The notes below the pieces were generated by a model. That model was not told where the DNA came from. It saw only the letters and a list, made by a program, of their open reading frames with translations, and did no database searches. Shown one piece after another: positions 51,601 through 58,950 of a DNA stretch of 64,000 bases; position 1 is the stretch's first letter; every line of letters starts with the position of its first letter. The DNA comes from Flavobacterium lotistagni (GTDB taxonomy: Bacteria > Bacteroidota > Bacteroidia > Flavobacteriales > Flavobacteriaceae): positions 62,001-126,000 of the forward strand of contig NZ_JAAJBU010000008.1 of the NCBI RefSeq assembly GCF_011392125.1. The letters are read 5' to 3'. The position numbers and the translations under genes are program-made.

Positions 51601-51814
51601 CAGAGAAAATTGTAGCGAAAAATAAACTTGTTAAACTTAAAAATGCCGTAAGAAATCCTACTTGGTAGGGAGCGTTATAGGCTAAATTTTCGGTTAATGT
51701 AAAACGAGCATACACTCCAGCAAAAATTCCAAATGAGATTAATGCAATGAGTAAGCCTACAAATCTCCAGTTTTTACAATATGATTTTAAATCACAAGAA
51801 ATAATTGCCTTCAT
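48659..51814 (-). CDS. ABC-2 type permease fused to M1 aminopeptidase domain
   Basis: 1,051 residues. Residues 1-580 hold about twelve membrane helices in two ABC-2-like halves (WRFVGLLIALISFGIFAGVY at the start). Residues ~620-1051 form a periplasmic or cytoplasmic M1-type domain, with zinc motif HELSHLWWGN (His907, Glu908, His911) and the downstream Glu in MLTESLAMY (Glu932). Such fusions are known in Bacteroidota beside ABC ATPase genes. It overlaps the ATPase gene by 4 bases, so the two form one complex: either an exporter coupled to peptide cleavage or a regulator-like peptidase. Substrate unknown. Confidence 0.9.
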   Translation of the reverse strand: MKAIISCDLKSYCKNWRFVGLLIALISFGIFAGVYARFTLTENLAYNAPYQVGFLTAFLSLTSLFFATIFSGQLALKEVDYRFNLIYFALPITVKQFLWSRLTTIFILSFGSTLLLTVCFFIGREITSNYQFSVAFSISYYFGPVILFTAINSFVIAATTAAVAWITKSKLQVYVAGLLIYMGYMVALLYSGSPFMANQLPQSKQAQWLSAILDPFGISAFFFQTTHWSIQQRNTELLELNGVLVFNRIGFVVVAILLLLAASKKFVVVSKIKKNQSSHLKRMVSVSTPFCFVNTQQSNQVKWQSFLSFTKIYSTYVVKSMPFALLSLGLLFLVGMEIHAAIEKGIRLPQKYASSGLMVSTIIQSFYVFGALIMVFYSNDLYWRSERSHFNFIEESTTNYRLKNASLQVVLIGMVFFFTSVLILQGICFQFLYNYPKIEFLIYLKTYLYTTLPLILVSIISLIIQRIVKNKYLSLGISGVFILLMTTSLGKIVVKHPLLKFLQTISYDYSDMNGFGFYENLFIYRLAFGFCLTLYILFLMQQTKKSIRKAGFWFTSIGLLSLSLILGNQVVAEYTPKSKSLELLRLVAYEKAYRKYQTVPQPTIKEVIARVDLYPKENRYDIKGQYLLENKTTVSIDEILVNFPDDFTIQSAILIHKNQRSKIANQFQIMKLSKPLKPTEKAVLDFELNYRIKPINSHQSFNAIVGNGAFMRISRYFPQIGYQSSYETDEKEIREKYQLGAATAIKKLNEPKAPNHDFMSLKMTISTDSNQIAVGVGELQKQWKQNNRSFSSFIAHQIPFRFAIASAHYKIEKTIYKGKLLEVYYHANHHENVKYLLENAKLTLDYCQANFGPYPFKTIRFAEVSSFTQGFNATAYPATIYMTENMAFHCNLKADKQPDVINEMAGHELSHLWWGNSQIHPDDRQGAPMLTESLAMYTELMLLKKMYGKEKVKESIAMHQEIYETEKGFLGDAPLIEVTSNQTHIAYSKGAIKMYHLSELIGEDRVNLALKNFINKNKYPNPKPIATDFLKEVYVVADKKYHKQIKELFYQ

Positions 51815-52686
51815 ATTTCTATTTGATTTAACGTATTGAAATACACATCCTCGAGTTTTGAATTTACTAACTCAAAATCAGGTAAATACTCATTTGAATA
51901 AACTTGAATGAATAAATTTCCACTGAGGTAGTAAGAGGCAATTACTTTGTATTTTGTTTTAAATTCTTCTAATTGTTGTTTTTGAATTGGCTTCCTCCAA
52001 ATCTTGCCTTGTAATTGCGTTATAAAATCATTTGGGTTGCCTTGTAGAAGCACTTTCCCGCTATTGATAATGGCCATTTGCGAGCAAAGATGCAGTACGT
52101 CTTCCACTAGGTGTGTAGAAAGAATTACAATGCGATCGTTGCCAATTTCACTCAACAAACCATTGAAACGGTTTCTCTCCTCAGGATCTAGACCTGCAGT
52201 TGGTTCGTCGACTATGATTATATTGGGATTGCCCAATAAGGCTTGAGCCACACCAAATCTTTGTTTCATACCGCCAGAAAAAGTATGTACTTCTTTATGC
52301 TGCTGCGAGGATAAGTTCACCTTTTCTAATAGAGCTAGAATCTGATTTTTTCGTTCGGTTTTTTCACTAACTCCTTTCAGAATGGCCAGATGGTTTAATA
52401 AATCATAAGCCGTTATTTTTGGATATACACCAAAATCTTGAGGCAAAAAGCCTAACTGTTTTTTTAAGAACATCGGATCTTGTAATACATTTACTTCATT
52501 GAACCATATTTCCCCATGGTCGGCATTTTGTAATCCTACAATAGTTCGTAATAATGTGGATTTTCCGGCGCCATTGGGCCCTAATAAACCAAATAGGCCA
52601 TTCCCTACTTGAATTGTAATATCTTCTAAGGCACGCACCCCATTAGGATATTCTTTTTGTAGATTTTTAATAATTAAGCTGTTCAT
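51811..52686 (-). CDS. ABC transporter ATP-binding protein
   Basis: 291 residues, ABC-2 type ATPase. Walker A GPNGAGKST, Q-loop LGFLPQDFG, signature FSGGMKQR, Walker B IIIVDEP, D-loop AGLDPEE and switch His in LSTHLVED. The C-terminal 60 residues are an extension typical of this export subfamily. Partners with the permease-peptidase encoded directly downstream (4-base overlap). Confidence 0.95.
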   Translation of the reverse strand: MNSLIIKNLQKEYPNGVRALEDITIQVGNGLFGLLGPNGAGKSTLLRTIVGLQNADHGEIWFNEVNVLQDPMFLKKQLGFLPQDFGVYPKITAYDLLNHLAILKGVSEKTERKNQILALLEKVNLSSQQHKEVHTFSGGMKQRFGVAQALLGNPNIIIVDEPTAGLDPEERNRFNGLLSEIGNDRIVILSTHLVEDVLHLCSQMAIINSGKVLLQGNPNDFITQLQGKIWRKPIQKQQLEEFKTKYKVIASYYLSGNLFIQVYSNEYLPDFELVNSKLEDVYFNTLNQIEI

Positions 52687-52776
52687 TTTTATTGATTTTT
52701 GATGATTATTTTAAGTTGAGGCAAAGAAAATCCTGTCGATGAAACACCGATATTAAAAACTTTAGCACATGTAGGT

Positions 52777-52983
52777 TTACTTTTCTACATACTCTAATAT
52801 GTCACCGGGTTCACATTGTAATATTTTACAGATTGCCTCCAAGGTGTCAAAGCGAATTCCTTTGGCCTTTCCTGTTTTTAAAATAGATAAATTCGCCGGA
52901 GTGATATCTAATTTTTCTGCCAACTCTTTAGATTGCATTTTACGTTTGGCAAGCATAACGTCTATGTTTACAATAATTGGCAT
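52777..52983 (-). CDS. Small XRE/Cro-type regulator paired with DUF2975
   Basis: 68 residues, one HTH: LAKRKMQSKELAEKLDITPANLSILKTGK with the second helix pair EAICKILQCEPGDIL. The YozG-like type that almost always accompanies a DUF2975 membrane protein. Its start follows the DUF2975 stop by 2 bases. Probably binds the large palindrome at 53528-53574 and represses its own operon; inference from position. Confidence 0.9.
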   Translation of the reverse strand: MPIIVNIDVMLAKRKMQSKELAEKLDITPANLSILKTGKAKGIRFDTLEAICKILQCEPGDILEYVEK

Positions 52984-52985
52984 GA

Positions 52986-53501
52986 TTAAATAAATAAGTC
53001 TTGTTCGTTTTGTAATCTCAAACCTTGCTCAAAAATGGCGTTCATGAAGTAAATGAATAAACCCATGATTAAATGCGCACTTATCATGGCAAAGAATGGA
53101 AAATCTTCGATTGATATTATTGCCCAAAGTATGGCCAAAACAGGATATAGTACCAGATTGAAAATATAAAATCGCTTTAGATGATTTACCCCAAAAAGAG
53201 TAAACAATTTTTTTTGTCTAAACGCATTGAAAACACCGCTTAATACAAAAAAGAATATTCCATACAATGCAATTCCCAATACCATTTCAGCGACATAATT
53301 TGTAGTAAACTCAGAGCCTAATAAAAAATGTTCTGAAGTAAAAGGATAATTTATGGCGAAACGATTGTTGGGTAGTTTTTCGAAAAATGGACCTTCAAAA
53401 GTACAATTAATAAGAGTATATATGGCAGTAATCAAATAACCATACGCGATTATGCTGACTAGATAATATAAAAAAGAAGAGGTTAGTTTCACTGATTTCA
53501 T
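52986..53501 (-). CDS. DUF2975 family membrane protein
   Basis: 171 residues, four membrane helices (LTSSFLYYLVSIIAYGYLITA, YVAEMVLGIALYGIFFFVLSG, YIFNLVLYPVLAILWAII, MISAHLIMGLFIYFM). The motifs VFNAFRQKKLFTLFGVNHLKRF and AIFEQGLRLQNEQDLFI match the DUF2975 family, encoded with a small XRE regulator as here. It may sense membrane state or a signal for the regulator; function undetermined. Confidence 0.88.
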   Translation of the reverse strand: MKSVKLTSSFLYYLVSIIAYGYLITAIYTLINCTFEGPFFEKLPNNRFAINYPFTSEHFLLGSEFTTNYVAEMVLGIALYGIFFFVLSGVFNAFRQKKLFTLFGVNHLKRFYIFNLVLYPVLAILWAIISIEDFPFFAMISAHLIMGLFIYFMNAIFEQGLRLQNEQDLFI

Positions 53502-53526
53502 AATATGAAAATTAAAATTAAGGAGA

Positions 53527-53574
53527 CAAATTTAATAATTAATTATTGTAAAACAATAATTAATTATTAAATTT
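53527..53574 (-). promoter_or_regulatory. Promoter of DUF2975-XRE operon covered by a perfect 22-bp palindrome
   Basis: Two 22-base arms (53528-53549 and 53553-53574) are perfect reverse complements around a 3-base AAA centre. On the minus strand a full consensus promoter lies inside: TTG at 53556-53554, 19-base spacer, TAAATTTG at 53534-53527. A protein bound to the palindrome would block the promoter, as expected for XRE autorepression. Confidence 0.75.
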
Positions 53575-53648
53575 AATATTGTTTCTTATATTTCTTTTGA
53601 AACAAGGTTAAGGAAAATCAACTTCAATTAGCCACAAAAAGGAATTCT

Positions 53649-53770
53649 GAGCTAAGAAAAACCTGTACGCCTGAATAGCTCTTGTAAATAGTCAATTGTT
53701 TTTTAGGGATTAACTCCGTTGATCCGCTGTAGGGAACCATGAGCAAAGAAAAACCTCTACGCCTGAATAG
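53649..53770. repeat. Pair of 30-base direct repeats
   Basis: 53649-53678 and 53741-53770 match at 28 of 30 positions and lie 92 bases apart in a gene-free spacer. The second copy extends into a perfect hairpin, TACGCCT-GAAT-AGGCGTA (53758-53775), followed by a T-rich stretch. Short open frames run through both on either strand but look incidental. Confidence 0.6.
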
Positions 53771-53790
53771 GCGTACTTTGTTTTTTATTT
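53758..53790 (+). terminator. Hairpin with T-rich tail in the island-flanking spacer
   Basis: TACGCCT-GAAT-AGGCGTA, a perfect 7-bp stem, followed by CTTTG and then six T and five T blocks. It would terminate rightward transcripts. No upstream gene on that strand is apparent within 10 kb, so it may belong to a small RNA or be a remnant. Confidence 0.4.
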
Positions 53791-53833
53791 TTAACGTGTT
53801 CATCAAAGTGAACTTTCAACACTGCCTAAAAAC

Positions 53834-53864
53834 AAAAAAACCGAAAGCTATTACTCTCGGTTTT
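53834..53864 (-). terminator. Terminator adjoining the tRNA-Ser-like remnant
   Basis: AAAACCGA (53837-53844) pairs with TCGGTTTT (53857-53864); on the minus strand a run of seven T follows. It directly follows the tRNA-like 3' end at 53870, as a terminator would after a tRNA gene on that strand. Confidence 0.65.
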
Positions 53865-53869
53865 ACTTC

Positions 53870-53887
53870 GCGGAGAAAGAGGGAATT
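53870..53887 (-). other. tRNA-Ser 3'-end-like fragment, possible att site of the island
   Basis: On the minus strand CCCTCTTTCTCCGC resembles the 3' strand of the T stem, the acceptor strand and the discriminator base of flavobacterial tRNA-Ser genes as I remember them. The sequence upstream does not continue into a T loop or the rest of a tRNA, so this is not a gene. A displaced 3' end plus the original terminator is what an element integrated into a tRNA gene leaves at its far end. That would make this the left boundary of the island starting at about 53888. Confidence 0.35.
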
Positions 53888-54085
53888 GTATTCCATTTCT
53901 AACCGTTTGATATTGTTGAGTTTATAAAACTTTTACTCTCCTAGGGTCTCGCTTTTGCTCCTCTTAATTTGACTTGCAAAATTTCGAAATCTTACTAAAC
54001 AAATGTAATCAAATAAAATTACTAAACAAATTTAAGTAATTTAGTTGTTCAATAACTGAACTATTAAAGTTGGTTAATAATAAAT
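53888..54085 (+). promoter_or_regulatory. Upstream region of the Mrr-like gene with a 13-base direct repeat
   Basis: TTACTAAACAAAT occurs at 53992-54004 and again at 54019-54031, a 27-base period, within the last 95 bases before the start codon. No consensus TAnnTTTG -7 box was found. The repeats could be an operator for an unlinked regulator. Nothing else is assignable here. Confidence 0.35.
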
Positions 54086-55894
54086 ATGGCAGGAAAACCA
54101 AATGATAAATTAAAATATTTAGATGGACTTAACGAAAAGGATTTCCCATTTTTAATAGGTGATATACTATCCATTCATTTCAGACATTATGATGTAAAAG
54201 TGATGGATGGAACTGGCGATGGTAAACGAGACATATTTTCTATAGATCGGCGAGGAAATAAAGTTGTCACCCAATGTAAATTTCACTATGACTTTAATAA
54301 AACTTCTGGTAGTAGTGAGACAGATGAGATAATTATTGCTCTTAATAAATTTAATTACAACCAGGGCTTTTTTTGTACATCAGGTAGATTATCACCCCAA
54401 AGTAAAAGAGAATACAAAGATAATTACAAAAATTTTAATCTTAACTGGCTAGAAGGGCATGAGATTGTTGATATTGTTTTGGATAATTCAATTTTAAGAA
54501 AAATATGGTTTGAAAGCGAAAAAATCCATTTAGTCAATAATAAAATTGCATTACCTTTTATTCTACGAAAGCAACCAGAGGATACATTAATAGAATATAA
54601 ATTTCCAGAAAATTTGAATAGTTCAAATGAATTAAATTTTGAAGTTGCAAACAATAAATTCATAAATTCTAGACAATTATTTCCTTTAAGTCCTCTATCT
54701 ATTAAAGAGTCTAGAAGTAATTTTGGACATAATATTGGTTACATTATTACCTTATCCGAGAATACATTTTTTAATTCAGTAAATAATGTAAAACAAGAAA
54801 TCCTTCGAATATTAGTGAATGATAAAAATCTAAAATTTGAATCATCCTATGTCTCTATTCGCTTTGGCATTCCTTATTTTCCAAAAAAAGAAGAGTCTTA
54901 TCGAAATTACGGTAATGGCGAATTTAATTTGCCTGAAAATGGTGAGACATATATTCTGTATGAAGATTCTGCAATAAGTGAATATGACTTTCTAATTCCA
55001 GTCAGTACAAATTGGAAATTACCGGATAGAATACATATGTCACAACTTAACGACTTTTGTTATTATAATCGAGATATAGACATTGTATTTTATTTAGAAT
55101 ATACTTGCGATGCAAATAAAGATCTACATCCTCATGTAGAAAGTAGTTTGGAGGAAGACAAAATTATATGGTCAAAATCTTTATTTATAATGGTAAATAG
55201 TAATTCTGAGAAATTATTTAATTCCTTTAAACCAAATAAAATTTATACATATGGCTCATCAGATAAGTTACTTTGTTGGATACATCCAATTCCAACTATT
55301 TACCCCGCTGATATAAATTTATTTGAGAGATCTTTAAAACATGATGAATTTGAAAATCTAAAAAAAGAAATAATAGATCTTGCCAATATACATGAGATTG
55401 AAATTATTGATTGGGAAAAAGCAAGTAAAATTGCTGCCGTAAATAATGATGATCCTTTTCCAGCTAATCCACAAACAACATATCGACAAGTGGATATTTT
55501 TGAGAATTTTAATACAATACCATCACCTTTAAGACCAAATAAACGAACATTAAATTTTGAATGTGTTTTTAGAATTTCCCATAAAAATGATGAATATTTA
55601 GAAAAAAAAATTGAATCTTTTGGAACTCACCTTGATGATATTAAAGGTGCTAATCGTTTTGATTTTATTATTGATGATCAAACTAATTATCATGTTTTCT
55701 TAAGGGTTTCATACACTCCTAATTATCAGCCACATATTTCAACTCTTGAAAATTTAAAAAACCTTAATAATGAAATAGAAAACACTTTTGATAATATAGA
55801 GAAAATAGTAAAAAACATTTTTTTAGGTGCTAGCCGAAAGACTAAAGACTATTGGCTTGAAGAACTCGGCATTTTTCTTGACATAAACACTTAG
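54086..55894 (+). CDS. Mrr-like restriction endonuclease, large
   Basis: 602 residues. The N-terminal ~125 residues fit the Mrr catalytic fold: GTGDGKRDIFSID with Asp49, VVTQCKFHY with Gln63-x-Lys65, and FFCTSGRLSPQSKREY. The remaining ~470 residues are unrecognised and beta/alpha mixed; they may recognise the target or a trigger. The gene is clearly more AT-rich than its neighbours and on the opposite strand. Its TAG stop overlaps the TAA stop of the convergent gene. Likely a modification-dependent or autonomous defence nuclease; foreign origin probable. Confidence 0.7.
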   Translation: MAGKPNDKLKYLDGLNEKDFPFLIGDILSIHFRHYDVKVMDGTGDGKRDIFSIDRRGNKVVTQCKFHYDFNKTSGSSETDEIIIALNKFNYNQGFFCTSGRLSPQSKREYKDNYKNFNLNWLEGHEIVDIVLDNSILRKIWFESEKIHLVNNKIALPFILRKQPEDTLIEYKFPENLNSSNELNFEVANNKFINSRQLFPLSPLSIKESRSNFGHNIGYIITLSENTFFNSVNNVKQEILRILVNDKNLKFESSYVSIRFGIPYFPKKEESYRNYGNGEFNLPENGETYILYEDSAISEYDFLIPVSTNWKLPDRIHMSQLNDFCYYNRDIDIVFYLEYTCDANKDLHPHVESSLEEDKIIWSKSLFIMVNSNSEKLFNSFKPNKIYTYGSSDKLLCWIHPIPTIYPADINLFERSLKHDEFENLKKEIIDLANIHEIEIIDWEKASKIAAVNNDDPFPANPQTTYRQVDIFENFNTIPSPLRPNKRTLNFECVFRISHKNDEYLEKKIESFGTHLDDIKGANRFDFIIDDQTNYHVFLRVSYTPNYQPHISTLENLKNLNNEIENTFDNIEKIVKNIFLGASRKTKDYWLEELGIFLDINT

Positions 55895-56607
55895 TAATCT
55901 TTCCACCAATCATAATTTCCTGAATCAGATAAAATATCGTAAAGATGATCCAATTTCCTTGCAAACAGCCTGCGCAAATTATTTCCGTGCTCATTTGCTG
56001 CCGATAGTTCTGTGAGATAACTTTCAAAGTATTCTGATAATAGCTTATTTAATATTGTCCTGTCGATACTGACAACCCCTTTTTCAATATTTCTTTTTAT
56101 GAAAATTTTTTCGTCTTGCAAGTAGGTTTTTCTTGCATTGATTACCCATTCACCTTTCGTTCGTGCCTCGTGCATAAGTCCGCATCTAACATTATTGTAA
56201 AATTCATTTGCATTGAAGGGCTCATCGGTGATTTTTTCTCCTGCTTCGTGGCGAAAAAAGTGATTTTCAAAAATTTTTTCAGTATGTAAAAATGGTATGA
56301 AACATTCATCAGCACGTGTATACTCAAAAGACGGTAACGCACCTCTTTTACGGTGATTGTGGATTTTACCATATTTGAAGGCGGCTAACATTTCAATCAA
56401 TGCACATTGAATCGTAAGAATTGTAAATCCTTCCCCATTTAATGAATTGGAATCTTTTACCCGAGCAATCGGTACGAAGTAGTAATCGTTAATCCTTTTT
56501 TTGAAAAGGGCGATGATTTTTTCCCATACTTCACTATGGTCATAATTATTTCTAACTTCTTCTCTTAGAACATTCCATGATTTCTTATCGAGTATTTGTC
56601 TGATCAT
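55891..56607 (-). CDS. HEPN-like protein with RX4H motif
   Basis: 238 residues, mostly helical, no family I can name. The segment NNVRCGLMHEARTKGEW contains Arg141-x4-His146, the pattern of HEPN ribonucleases, in a suitable helical setting. Ends in an aromatic-acidic tail (DYDWWKDY-like). As the last gene of the island operon, 10 bases after the AbiV-like gene (itself HEPN-related), it could be an RNA-cleaving effector. It is a guess based on one short motif; tail-to-tail stop codons overlap with the Mrr-like gene. Confidence 0.5.
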   Translation of the reverse strand: MIRQILDKKSWNVLREEVRNNYDHSEVWEKIIALFKKRINDYYFVPIARVKDSNSLNGEGFTILTIQCALIEMLAAFKYGKIHNHRKRGALPSFEYTRADECFIPFLHTEKIFENHFFRHEAGEKITDEPFNANEFYNNVRCGLMHEARTKGEWVINARKTYLQDEKIFIKRNIEKGVVSIDRTILNKLLSEYFESYLTELSAANEHGNNLRRLFARKLDHLYDILSDSGNYDWWKDY

Positions 56608-56617
56608 CTTTTAAAAC

Positions 56618-57271
56618 TTATATTATATCGCGACTGTTAAGATAGTTTATCAAATTTTCATCAGTCATTGGTAATGTGAAAATTGGATCGATGGCATTTT
56701 GAAGTACTGTAATCAGGGCATTAGCTTCCTTATAATCATCTGCATTAAATCTTTCGGGACTTTCCCAATTTTCATCGAGATTTATGTAAAAACCATTATT
56801 CTTTAAATCATTTGCCTTGACAAGCCACTTTATTAGTTTCGCCGCATCATTTTCAGTGAGCGAAGTGATGTCGAATACCCGTGAAATATAAAATCCATCC
56901 ATAGAATATTTAGAATCCGGGTCTGTATAGTTGATAAGCCGATCGAACATTTCGGCATCATATTTCTCTACGGCAGTATCACTTAGGGATTTGAGAAATT
57001 CCTTGATGTTGTTGTGCTTGAATTTATGATTTTTGAAAAGTTCTACCTTCTCGGAATCATTTATAAATTCAGAGTCACCGCTTAAATTTAGAAGGATCAA
57101 GGCCTTAATGTATTCTTCAGCTCCGAGAATAATATGTGATATTGCAATACCATATAAGCCCTGGGCAGACAATAAGTTGCTTGTGGTAATATGACGTTTA
57201 GCATTTTCATACGTTAGACATGCCCCGTCAATATAATCAGCTCCGCTAAAATTTTGGATTGCATCTTTCAT
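56618..57271 (-). CDS. AbiV-like abortive infection protein
   Basis: 217 residues. The helical motif AISHIILGAEEYIKALIL (residues 43-60) followed by LFKNHKFKH (78-86) matches the AbiV family, whose lactococcal founder blocks phage protein synthesis. The C-terminal half carries FYINLDENWESPERF, also usual there. AbiV proteins belong to the HEPN-like helical group. The start codon overlaps the stop of the HNH gene upstream (TAATG), so the two are translationally coupled. Confidence 0.68.
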   Translation of the reverse strand: MKDAIQNFSGADYIDGACLTYENAKRHITTSNLLSAQGLYGIAISHIILGAEEYIKALILLNLSGDSEFINDSEKVELFKNHKFKHNNIKEFLKSLSDTAVEKYDAEMFDRLINYTDPDSKYSMDGFYISRVFDITSLTENDAAKLIKWLVKANDLKNNGFYINLDENWESPERFNADDYKEANALITVLQNAIDPIFTLPMTDENLINYLNSRDII

Positions 57272-58194
57272 TATTGTTCCTTTTTACCCATATATTTGTG
57301 TACCTCGTTAAAAAATACACTTGTTACTTTTTCACCTTCTAAAAAATACATAATCTTGCCCTGTGTTTCCCTTGTCACTAATTTGAGTCCATGCCTTTCA
57401 ACCATCGGACTGATATTATTGTTTTCATCGAGCCATTTTTCATAGCCCTTGATAGAAGGACCTCCGATATTGATTACATATTCAATGCCGTAGTATAAAA
57501 ATACAAAGTAGGTTTCCCGGTTTGGTGTAACCATCACATCATGCCCAAAGCCAACCTGTACCCATTCACCCGTATCGGGATGAACCATTTGCGTTTCGTC
57601 GGGAAACACTCTTCGTTGATGAAAGGGCCATTCCCTAAAGGTACGATCAAATCGTGCAAATTCCCGGATTAGGTCATAGTGCGATGATTCTACTACTACA
57701 TCTACCCATTCCTTTACTGATTTGTATTCGTATACGAGTGCCTCTAACGCCATTTTTGCCAGAAGGCGGGCCATTTCCTTTTTGGGAGGATCATAACTGA
57801 TGGGAAACATCAGTGGTGGAAAATCGACTACATCTTTATTATATAGTTTTTCAAATTGCTCCCGGTCCTTTTCGTTTTCCGGCTGTAGGTTGATTGAATT
57901 GTCCTTGTTTAATTTGAGCCCTACCTTGATATCGGTTCCAGCAATACTACCCAGTACCGACGGCATTTTGCCTTTTTTACTGGGTACTTGATAATAAGCC
58001 CTGACATTTCGAAACGATTCGTGCGAAAGTATCGGTTTTTCGACCTTAAGTGCAAAATACTGGTTACAGCTGTCACAGACAACACCTTTTGGCAATACTT
58101 TTTGCTTACTACCTAAAGACTCGGGTATAATGTGTTCAACACTTTTTGAAGTGTGGCTCGGCTGTTTACAGAATATGCATTTGATGTCGGTCAT
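57271..58194 (-). CDS. HNH_5-type endonuclease
   Basis: 307 residues. N-terminal zinc-bound HNH: Cys6-x2-Cys9 (CIFC), SVEHIIPESLG with His21, and Cys40-x2-Cys43 (VCDSCNQYF). The remaining 230 residues are not recognised and may hold specificity. Similar HNH_5 proteins often lie in restriction or defence operons. 9 bases after the UPF0489 gene. Confidence 0.82.
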   Translation of the reverse strand: MTDIKCIFCKQPSHTSKSVEHIIPESLGSKQKVLPKGVVCDSCNQYFALKVEKPILSHESFRNVRAYYQVPSKKGKMPSVLGSIAGTDIKVGLKLNKDNSINLQPENEKDREQFEKLYNKDVVDFPPLMFPISYDPPKKEMARLLAKMALEALVYEYKSVKEWVDVVVESSHYDLIREFARFDRTFREWPFHQRRVFPDETQMVHPDTGEWVQVGFGHDVMVTPNRETYFVFLYYGIEYVINIGGPSIKGYEKWLDENNNISPMVERHGLKLVTRETQGKIMYFLEGEKVTSVFFNEVHKYMGKKEQ

Positions 58195-58203
58195 AGTAAA
58201 ACT

Positions 58204-58944
58204 TTAACTTTCAATCAAATGTAGCAATTTATCAAGCAGAAATTCTACCGATAGATCGCTATCGTACTCATTTTTCCAGGTATTTATCCACGTACTTTCT
58301 TTTGCGATGGAGATGGCGATAGACTTGTCTATGAGCAGTTTAAAAAAAGAAATGTCTTTTGGGGTTATCGATTTTGTCGTCTGAAAAAAGTCTAAATCAA
58401 TATCTAAAATGAAGTTGCCCATCCATTCTTCACGTGGAATGCATAGGTCGAATAAGCCAAATCTTTTTTCAAGCTGTTTAGCATTAATAACTGTAGAATG
58501 CTTTTTATAACTTTGAGAGTTATTGATAACCAGCTGTCCGGCATATTTATCATCGCCATTAATACAATATACACGTTCCGGTTTGCCGTGGTAGGAATCA
58601 TGACTGTAAACCAAAGCTTTTTTGATAAAGCCGGCCTTAAGTGCCGCATCGATATGTTCATCATGCTTCAGGTCATTAATTCTGTCCGAATCGTTTTCTA
58701 TAATTCCCTCGATTAATTTTGCTTGTCTTTTGTCCCAGCTATCCTGATCGGGAATTCGCCTGCCGGGTGTGGACAAATTATTGAGATATCCCTGAAAAGC
58801 ACGGTGTAAATCAGTATGATGGTCAAAGGTCAACAGGTAGGACCGTTGTTCCCGGAATTGATGCCAAAACTTTAAAACATGGTGATGCTCCTCGCAAATG
58901 AAAACTTTTTTACCGTTAATATCCAATTGCGTAGAATCAATCAT
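58204..58944 (-). CDS. UPF0489 family protein
   Basis: 246 residues. Two acidic/His motifs that could bind metal: TFDHHTDLH (39-47, Asp41, His42, His43, Asp45) and ILDIDLDFF (179-187, Asp181/183/185). These are the UPF0489 hallmarks; the fold is thought to be arginase/deacetylase-like. Biochemical role unknown. Its occurrence in a restriction-type operon, 6 bases after the methylase gene, is of interest. Confidence 0.75.
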   Translation of the reverse strand: MIDSTQLDINGKKVFICEEHHHVLKFWHQFREQRSYLLTFDHHTDLHRAFQGYLNNLSTPGRRIPDQDSWDKRQAKLIEGIIENDSDRINDLKHDEHIDAALKAGFIKKALVYSHDSYHGKPERVYCINGDDKYAGQLVINNSQSYKKHSTVINAKQLEKRFGLFDLCIPREEWMGNFILDIDLDFFQTTKSITPKDISFFKLLIDKSIAISIAKESTWINTWKNEYDSDLSVEFLLDKLLHLIES

Positions 58945-58950
58945 ATGTTA

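Noticed and set aside
53624..53927. Two short open frames (60 and 62 codons, opposite strands) in the island-flanking spacer
   Set aside because: They run through the direct repeats and the terminator; the codon content looks incidental.
53870..53966. A complete tRNA-Ser gene on the minus strand
   Set aside because: Only the 3' strand of T stem and acceptor is present; no anticodon arm or matching 5' acceptor strand upstream.
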